A stretch of 17,859 bases of DNA from Phoronis ovalis. Lineage: Eukaryota; Phoronida; Phoronidae. Position numbers and translations under genes: made by a program. The stretch spans positions 1 through 17,859 of the forward strand of contig JAOXYB010019471.1 of the NCBI GenBank assembly GCA_028565635.1, read 5' to 3'. Positions 12,001 through 17,859 of this stretch are shown one piece after another (within the stretch, counting starts at the first letter, position 1; the number at the start of each line of letters is the position of its first letter). A model generated the notes under the pieces. It saw only the letters and a program-made list of their open reading frames with translations, was not told where the DNA came from and searched no databases.

Positions 12001-12168
12001 TACGTTGAAACCTCCGCACCATCCTTGATTGTCATTAAAATCGGCAGGATTATTAAAACCTTTACGAAATGCCGAAGCTCTAGACGCAGGTTCAAGCAAG
12101 CGCCCGTGACCATACACGCATGTTACAGCGCACACTAACGAAAGGCAGACTAAAAATACTCGAGCCAT
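9094..12168 (-). CDS. Secreted AA15 lytic polysaccharide monooxygenase (LPMO) with C-terminal Cys-rich module
   Basis: Proposed exons in transcript order: 12168-12004, 11600-11469, 11084-10975, 10327-10197, 9751-9656, 9335-9094. All introns are GT-AG and the total is 876 nt (291 residues plus stop). Residues 1-20 form a signal peptide, and cleavage before HGRLLEP leaves His21 as the mature N-terminus, as the copper histidine brace requires. GWCGGF and GGKCGVCGDPF are AA15 hallmarks. The second copper ligand is His111 in ITAAHKG (mature His91, the position I recall for the firebrat AA15 enzyme). Tyr203 in EEFYACADI is the likely axial residue. The family are copper enzymes that oxidatively cleave chitin or cellulose using oxygen or peroxide; which substrate applies here is not visible. 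The catalytic domain ends near residue 211. It is followed by a linker with four NPPAV units and a six-Cys module (Cys255, 271, 275, 279, 284, 288) that I cannot assign to a named family. The gene is convergent with the FANCB gene to its left. Nothing looks broken. Confidence 0.93.
9227..9322 (-). repeat. Coding tandem repeat, four NPPAV units in the LPMO linker
   Basis: Four near-identical units encode NPPAVVADT, NPPAVVAP, NPPAVVVDI and NPPAVAAQS, so the DNA period alternates between 24 and 27 bp. Each unit carries an AATCCACCTGCTGT core read on the minus strand. The repeats form the flexible linker between the LPMO catalytic domain and the Cys-rich module. The near-identity of the cores points to recent slippage-type expansion, so copy number may vary between individuals. 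Confidence 0.85.
10614..10731. mobile_element. 118-bp MITE with 37-bp terminal inverted repeats, in an LPMO intron
   Basis: The arms 10614-10650 and 10695-10731 match as inverted copies at 32 of 37 positions by hand count, with a 44-bp spacer. The shared core is GGGGAGTACTTCTGGTA. Both ends read TA, compatible with a TA target duplication as in Tc1/mariner-type non-autonomous elements. It sits in the intron between LPMO exons 3 and 4 (10974-10328) and has no coding capacity. Confidence 0.75.
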
Positions 12169-12303
12169 ATTTTTTTGTATAAATATATCTATTAATTACT
12201 TATAATTAGTAATCTATACGGAGAACTCTTCTTCTGAAAACTCTTGTTTCTCTAGCAGAAATAGTTATCAAGCTCTTCTGATCAGATAAAGAGTGTTGGG
12301 GAA

Positions 12304-12311
12304 ATTATAAA
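12304..12311 (-). promoter_or_regulatory. Possible TATA box of the LPMO gene
   Basis: TTTATAAT is read on the minus strand about 136 bp upstream of the LPMO start codon. If used, transcription would begin near 12280 with a 5' UTR of roughly 110 nt. The surrounding DNA is AT-rich, so chance occurrence is likely. Confidence 0.2.
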
Positions 12312-13746
12312 AATCTTTCATTTTTATACACTTATGCAGAATTGAAATGTCATCATCTTCTTGAGGCCTTTTTCATAAATGGGCGCATTTTCATAATAGA
12401 ATATTCGAAGTCATTATTTCTTATTTAATTTTTTTAACTTATAAAACACGACTTGACTTACCCTACACTTCCGAGTAAAGTGAAATTGCTCTTATACGAT
12501 GGTATTTCTACGGATGACATATGCCCGAAAATTCTCAAACTCAAAGTGAATTTCATTTTCCAAAGTTCTTGGGTGAGAAGGTTAAAGCAAGCACGTAATA
12601 GTCTTCTGACGTTATTCGAGCACAATGTCTATTCTCATGCTAAAATAGTACATAGCTATGTGAAGAATGAACAATCAGGGCGGAACGGCTATTGATGCTA
12701 ATGACACAGAGAAAATGCTCAAAAATAGTTACAGGACAGTACTTTCAATTTGCACGGATTTTCTCTGAATATTCATGTTGTTAGACACCATATAAAAATA
12801 TCCGAATAGAACCTCAATCTTTAAAATCTGCTTGATCAAATGCATTTATCATTATCATCATTTTGGGTTTACTAAGTTATATTTATGAGAAGTGAAGCCA
12901 GAAAACATGTCAAGATGAATTTCAAATTACACCATATAATCACCGCATGACTTTAAGAATTTAAAGTACTTTTAAGGCGGTTTTTAAGGCAAAAAAAATA
13001 AGTAATGATCTGATTTTTTACCATGTTTGCAATTTAGTACGTTGTATATATGTAACTGACTTTCGTTACAACGTCAGAATTAGCGACACGTTAAGTGCAA
13101 AAATGCCATCTAGGAATATATATAAAAAACAGCACTCGTTAGAAAAAATAAATTACATATCTTTTGACGTAGCTAACATCTCCTCTTACAAAATGCAATG
13201 TCATGAAGTTGCGGTATTTCAAGACACCATACACTTGTTGGTTTCTTTGGGTTCTAGGTAAACCACAAAACCACATGTAATGAATACAGATTGAGTACAG
13301 GGTGATAAAAATGCCCTGGGACCTATTCACGGCAGTTGTATCAAATCATTGCTAGTACTTAACATGACTATCAGCAGAACAGTTTATCCAATTACAAATC
13401 ATAAACAATTATTTCTACAGTCAATTGCTGGTATAAAAATTTTACACTTTTTTCACAATATCTGAAGGGATTTTCCAAAATTACAATTAATTCACAGCTT
13501 GACCATTCCAAATTAATTTTCGAAAGCAGGTAACTTTTTGCAAATAGCAGTAATCACCTAATGAAAGAAGATTTATTTAGTAGAGAGCTACTTATGTATG
13601 CATTTAATTATCTCGTATCTTCAATTCCCTCCTCCTTCTCGGTATATTTATGGGTATAGTTCTTCGAATTTTGAATTTATTTACTTCTGGTATAAATATG
13701 GTATTGTATTTCTTTTGTTTTGGTATAAATAAGGGTCTATTTACCT

Positions 13747-13795
13747 GGTTAGGATTTATGGGGGTCGCATAGCAGGACCCCATAAAATCATAACC
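13747..13795. repeat. 20-bp inverted repeat / hairpin
   Basis: The arm at 13747-13766 (GGTTAGGATTTATGGGGGTC) pairs with 13776-13795 (GACCCCATAAAATCATAACC) across a 9-bp loop, with one single-base offset on each side. It lies in the long intergenic stretch, unusually GC-rich for its surroundings. It could be the end-to-end remnant of a small foldback element. Confidence 0.6.
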
Positions 13796-15033
13796 AAATA
13801 CCTCCCCCGAACTTGAAGTGGGACTTTAAGCTGGGTATACGTGTTGCTTACAATTACATTATAAACTGTTATATTAATGAATGAAAGCAATAATTACAAC
13901 TAGATCCAGATTACAACTAGACAAGTGTATACCAAGTCTTTTCAGACAGACTGTAACAAAATTCTGACTGTCATTCTGACGATTCCTGCCCCGGGATTCC
14001 AGAGTCAGCTGAGGTAATAAGATAGTGCAAGCTGGACTGTGTTAACCGCAGAAACTTACGTTATCACCCAATGGATAGCTTTATGATGCGACTAAAGGTA
14101 GATGGACAATTAATATGACACTCTGACATATGTTGTCATGCAGAAATGCAAATATCGTGCCTCTTCTATCAAATGATGTCTAATAATTTTAAATTATATT
14201 CTTAGTTGTATGCATGTTTCTTGTATTGTCTTGTCATCTGCAATTTATTAATAATACGAATAGAATGATTATCATGAATAAGCAATATTTTCAATCAATA
14301 ACAGAGGCATATCACTATAATACATATAACACACTAATGATCCGAAACGCACCCTGCTAGAGGAAGTAAAAATGTTTGTTTTGCATGTTTTATTCGGTCT
14401 TTTTTCTTTGTTCGTTTGTTTCTTTTTTTGAAAATGTTACCAAGCTGTGTCTCGAAGATGATTTGAGGTAGAATATTCTTCTTTTAAAATATTGACATGT
14501 CATTAAACCCCTTAATTACATTTTAACTTCTCTACTAAAGAGGCTAAGAACCTAAATATTAAAGTTTGGGAACACATAGATAGCCTGTACATTCATCAGA
14601 AGAAGAAATGTTTATTTGACCGATATGAACAAACTTTAATTTCTTTTGTTTATAATTATACAGTTGTGCATCAATTCACAAAAACGATAATCTAAATTTC
14701 ACGAAATGAATTATTGGGAAATTGAAAATAAAAAATATCTAGCTATATAGCTCAAGAGATTTCAAGTAAAAAGAAGGTAACCACGAGACACCGCAGTTTC
14801 TACACTGACAATAGCTTTTTTTAAAAACTTTTAAAACTAAGGGCACACGAAATAGATAAGTTGTTTAAAAGTCTTCAAGAACTAAGTAGGTAGGCTTGTT
14901 TTCCTTATTTTTTAAATAAGTGTTTAACGGACGAAAACTCTTAAAAACGAGTCTGTAGCCCTTTTTTATTTTTTAGCGTTAAAGAAGGAAAACAATATTA
15001 TTTTAACAACTTTTTTAAGTCTGGCCACTTGTT

Positions 15034-15100
15034 TGTTAATTTTTCTGCTAAAAATCCGTGAAAATATTTAGAAAAATCGTTTGAAATATTTTGAAAATTA
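15034..15100 (+). repeat. Diverged dispersed repeat, copy A (partner near 16247-16315)
   Basis: Both copies read TTTTTCTGCTAAAA-TCCG, then ATATT-AGAAAAATC and TTGAAAT-TTTGAAA. A second shared block, GAAATGTTTATTTGAC followed by ATATGAA, occurs at about 14606 and about 16322, but in the opposite order relative to this block. The pairs therefore mark a rearranged duplication rather than a simple tandem copy. Confidence 0.5.
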
Positions 15101-15256
15101 GTCGGAAACGAAAATGAGCAAATAAATATTTTTTGTTGAATCCGTTAACATCAGCAACTTCCATAAATAATGGACTTTTTGAACATTTCCAGACGAAAAA
15201 CTTTTTTATCCCCAGAAACAGATTCAAAACCATATCGTAACTAGATATTCATTTAG

Positions 15257-15860
15257 CAAAGGCAGGGTTGCTGCTATTGACTTTAAGAATATTACATGAC
15301 CTCTAAGTGACCTTTCAATATCAGTTTTAAACTTTTCAGTGAATTTTAGAAATTCGTTGCTTTGGGACCAATTGTCCTCAAAATGACCCCCCGGCCATTA
15401 AAGCATAGAAGCTCCTTTTCTAAAACTTGATGTCATTTTGGGATTTTGAACTTTTGACCTAAAAATGTCCTTTCCTCTCAAAGTCAACTCTTTCGATTTT
15501 GATACTGTCGTAAGTCAAATTACAAGCCTGTTGAACTAACCGTTACGACTTGCAGCATGTTTTCTGCAAATGATGCTAAAAAATAAATTTCACCTTTTAA
15601 TACCTAAACATTCTACGCCTCCGATACAATCATTTTTGAATGACCTTTTGACCTCGAGGACAGCAATGGTCTACCTAGGGAATGTCATACCTCAAGTACC
15701 ATGTCTATAACCGTCTTCGAGATATAGCTTAGTGAAAATTGGAAGATCAATAAATTAATTGAAAAGGTGCCAAAAATAAAAAATCACCTTTTATACCGAA
15801 ATATTCTCCATGGTCATCAAAATAACATCGTCGTAATTCAATACCACCATTTTTGAACAA
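15257..15860. repeat. Probable interspersed or tandemly duplicated repeat rich in TGACCT words
   Basis: The stretch contains repeated words such as TTTTGACCT, CACCTTTTA-TACC and CCATTTTTGAA, spaced so that 15588-15645 and 15783-15860 look like diverged copies of each other. From general familiarity, sequences of the TGACCTTTTGACCT type recur in invertebrate genomes as non-coding repeats, but I cannot name the family. Confidence 0.35.
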
Positions 15861-15965
15861 TTGAAAAGGGGAACTTGCTTTTTGCTTAGCGGACTATAGG
15901 TAAACTCTGGCAGTACAGAATGTGCGTGTGATCGACCTATTGTGCTAGCTATCCGTTTAGTCCAC

Positions 15966-16075
15966 TGTTATACCTATTATTGTAAGTTGCAATGTAATTG
16001 GTTCCAAAACTTTCGCGGAGACTTTATATATAAATAAAGGCATTATCGTTCTTCTGCTTTGCGAGATAATAAACA
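15966..16075 (+). mobile_element. LTR-like stretch, possible solo LTR
   Basis: It begins TGTTATACC and ends AAACA. In between, a TATATATA box is followed at once by an AATAAA-like word, the usual promoter and poly(A) arrangement of a retrotransposon LTR. A polypurine run (AAAAGGGG) occurs about 100 bp upstream. No target-site duplication, primer-binding site or internal coding sequence is visible, so boundaries and identity are uncertain. Confidence 0.22.
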
Positions 16076-16146
16076 AAAAATGACTTGCCCAGACGTTAGT
16101 TGAGAAGGTACGGAACACTAACGGATGGATTTATTCAGACTGAGAA

Positions 16147-16172
16147 CCAACAGGCTTGTGCCCTGTTGGAGT
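16147..16172. repeat. Small GC-rich hairpin
   Basis: CCAACAGGC and GCCCTGTTGG form an inverted repeat with a very short loop. It stands out from the AT-rich surroundings. No U-run follows, and its role is unknown. Confidence 0.4.
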
Positions 16173-17223
16173 GACCCTAATAAACAAGTCCGAACAATAC
16201 CATAGTGCCATCCTTTGATCAGTATTGTTTAAAATGTGGTTGCCTGGTTGTTCATTTTTCTGCTAAAATCCGAGATAATATTCAGAAAAATCTTTGAAAT
16301 GTTTGGAAATCTTAACAAGAGGAAATGTTTATTTGACTAATATGAATTCATTGAAAATGAAAGTGTAACTGGGTTCACTCAACACAAGTAGCTTAGGTGT
16401 ACATGATAAATTTATTTTTTTCAAACAACAATACAATTTATTTATTTTTATATAAAAATAATGTTTTGATCAAGAAAACTGTTATGAATTACAATTATAA
16501 ATAAAGCTACTTATACGTGTAGCATCAGTTTCTATAAATACAGTTTCAGTTTATACTTTTGAATGACTCTCTTGTACCTCTGTGGCTTTGTAAACTTACT
16601 TAACAAACGTTAAATATATATTTTTGATTTGAAAGTTTTTCTTTTTATGAATCAATAAATATAGTATTAAATATGTGTACACTGATATATAAAAACATGC
16701 TGTTTCCTAGCAATTGAAGTTTTTCATAATTTTAGTCTTAATGTAGCACTTAATCCGTTATATTTCACATGCATAATCCATAGACTAAAATCTGGTTTCA
16801 CTACAGTATACAATTGTACCTTCAAGGCAATTATAGCTTGGATATATCCTCCCGATTCGTAATGTTCTAGAACAGCTATGAACTCCTGTGTCTACTATGG
16901 GTAGATACATGTTTTACTGTTATATTAAGGATATAATTCGGGTTAGGGGTGTGTGGTTAGGTTAGTATATGTATATGTATACTAGTATGTATACCAGAAT
17001 CTCGCTAGGTAGATAGCGTTAAATATGCATTGGCTAGTTTTCTCTTTCATTTTTCAATTTCTAGTAGAGGTTTGCTAGCAAATGCAATTATGAGCATTCG
17101 ACAAGCATGTATAAAATAAAACTTTTGTGTTCGCTAATATCTGAAAAAGCTAGAAAGGTGGATGCTAATTCTACTTGTTGAACTTTTTAACATAACAAAA
17201 ACTGCGATTTATGATTGAATTCC

Positions 17224-17591
17224 TTAGCCAATTCTAAAACATCGTGATTTGCAATAAGTAGAAGGACAAAACCCTAAAGGACAGTTACGTCGGCACCAAA
17301 AAGTAATAGCATTATTCCCTCTCCATCTATCTGTTTCGAAATAAAAACACCGTATATTAGATTTTTCAATTGCTACCGTTGGAACTCTAGTAGTTGTCCT
17401 TGCTGTCGTTGGATCCAAAGTAGTCGTTGTGGTGGCTGTCTTTGCTGTTGTCGGAGCCCTGGTCGTTGTGGTGGTTGTCCTGACTGTTGTTGGAGCCCTT
17501 GTAGTCGTTGAAGTTGTCCTTGCTGCTGTTGGCACACTTGTTGCTGCTCTCGTTGGAGTGTTTTCGTTTGAAGTATCAGATTCACCATTAT
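17224..17591 (-). CDS. Last exon of a second Cys-module gene, probably a tandem AA15 LPMO paralogue (partial)
   Basis: This is the 3'-terminal exon of a minus-strand gene that continues beyond the right edge. An acceptor AG lies at 17593-17592, and the frame runs open from 17591 to a TAA at 17226-17224, giving 121 whole codons after a split codon. It encodes a short acidic-polar lead (NGESDTSNENTP), then a Thr-rich linker with TTTRAPTT-type repeats, then a terminal module with WC-x3-C-x4-CPSTYC-x3-C. The LPMO gene at 9094-12168 ends with the same layout: a phase-1 acceptor beginning with AT, an Asp-Glu-Ser-containing lead, a repetitive linker, and a module with WC-x3-C-x3-CPSTHC-x3-C. That suggests the missing upstream exons encode an AA15 catalytic domain, but no catalytic exon lies in 17592-17859, so another extracellular enzyme carrying this module is possible. 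The Thr-rich linker would be expected to be O-glycosylated in a secreted protein. Confidence 0.7.
17380..17550 (-). repeat. Coding Thr-rich tandem repeat (mucin-like linker)
   Basis: Units of about 39-42 bp encode RTTSTTTRAPTTV, RTTTTTTRAPTTA, KTATTTTTLDPTTA and a shortened RTTTRVPTVA. The strong purine/pyrimidine bias leaves all neighbouring frames open, which explains the apparent Val-rich and Gln-rich reading frames overlapping this stretch. The encoded segment is a typical extended O-glycosylated spacer ahead of the Cys-rich module. Confidence 0.8.
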
Positions 17592-17859
17592 CTATAAATA
17601 TGATTTATATTAATTTTGTTTAAACACTGTCAAACAGCTAATTTTTTTTAAAATGCATGTATATAATACACGAAATCTGTAATAAAACTGTATCAGAAAT
17701 GAAGATTTCATTTAGTCTTGTTTCGTATAGCATGAAATAATAGTATTCTGCTTACATAGTTCTTTACTCTTCTTCCTCATATAATTGCAACTATTAGGAT
17801 GAATAACTTGCTAAATAACAGCATCTTTAATATTAAAATTTCATGTGCTATCACATGTA

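Larger units (their letters stand above)
12317..17223. other. Long intergenic stretch with no supported gene
   Basis: The 4.9 kb between the two Cys-module genes shows no AA15 exon on either strand: I looked for the HG start, WCGGF, GGKCGVCGDP and FYACAD blocks. It holds the hairpin at 13747-13795, a direct duplication of ATTACAACTAGA near 13893-13922, diverged repeats at 14600-16350 and an LTR-like stretch near 15966-16075. The open frames at 12453-12695 (+) and 13139-13330 (-) resemble nothing I recognise. Confidence 0.5.

Noticed and set aside
12453-12695. 80-codon open frame on the plus strand upstream of the LPMO gene
   Set aside because: No recognisable motif, no splice context and no plausible partner exons; treated as chance.
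13139-13330. 63-codon minus-strand frame with somewhat protein-like composition
   Set aside because: No family recognised and no clear start or splice signals; could be a decayed element but not supportable.
16940-16968. Telomere-like GGTTAG words
   Set aside because: Only a few imperfect copies mixed with GTGTGG; too short to be an interstitial telomere array.
9094-17591. A single gene spanning both Cys-module exons
   Set aside because: The left gene has its own signal peptide and complete exon set starting at 12168, so the right exon belongs to a separate upstream gene.
17429-17623. Val-rich plus-strand frame and Gln-rich minus-strand frame
   Set aside because: Both are antisense or shifted readings of the Thr-rich tandem repeat. 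Only the Thr-rich frame runs into the Cys module and has an acceptor in the right phase.

Overview
The window is animal nuclear DNA: AT-rich, with GT-AG introns of about 230-850 bp, small foldback elements, and two kinds of recognisable gene. The most likely source is a lophotrochozoan, probably a marine mollusc such as a bivalve. That is an inference from the pairing of an animal-type AA15 lytic polysaccharide monooxygenase (LPMO) with a FANCB orthologue and from the general repeat style. The sequence does not prove the clade.

Layout. Positions 1-2300 are non-coding and hold two tandem copies (about 466-720 and 779-1049) of a MITE-like unit with inverted ends. Positions 2321-8088 (+) carry an eight-exon gene. 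Its conceptual product of 899 residues aligns along its whole length, as far as I can judge from memory, with Fanconi anaemia group B protein. Intron 7 carries a large imperfect inverted repeat. Positions 8089-9093 are the shared 3' flank of two convergent genes and contain two short open stretches behind acceptor-like sites.

Positions 12168-9094 (-) carry a complete six-exon secreted AA15 LPMO of 291 residues. It has a signal peptide, a mature N-terminal His, the second copper His, an axial Tyr candidate, an NPPAV-repeat linker and a C-terminal six-Cys module. One of its introns holds a 118-bp MITE with 37-bp arms. Positions 12169-17223 show no gene I can support; they hold a hairpin, a region of diverged repeats and an LTR-like stretch. 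Positions 17591-17224 (-) are the last exon of another gene, with a Thr-rich mucin-like linker followed by the same six-Cys module. It is probably the 3' end of a second LPMO whose catalytic exons lie beyond the right edge.

Function. FANCB belongs to the nuclear Fanconi core complex, which monoubiquitinates FANCD2-FANCI for crosslink repair. The LPMO is an extracellular copper enzyme that oxidatively cleaves chitin or cellulose. The two are unrelated neighbours. The most interesting signal is the pair of tandem genes sharing a Cys-rich terminal exon but using completely different linkers. Exon joins were worked out by hand from splice consensus and reading-frame continuity. No search was run.
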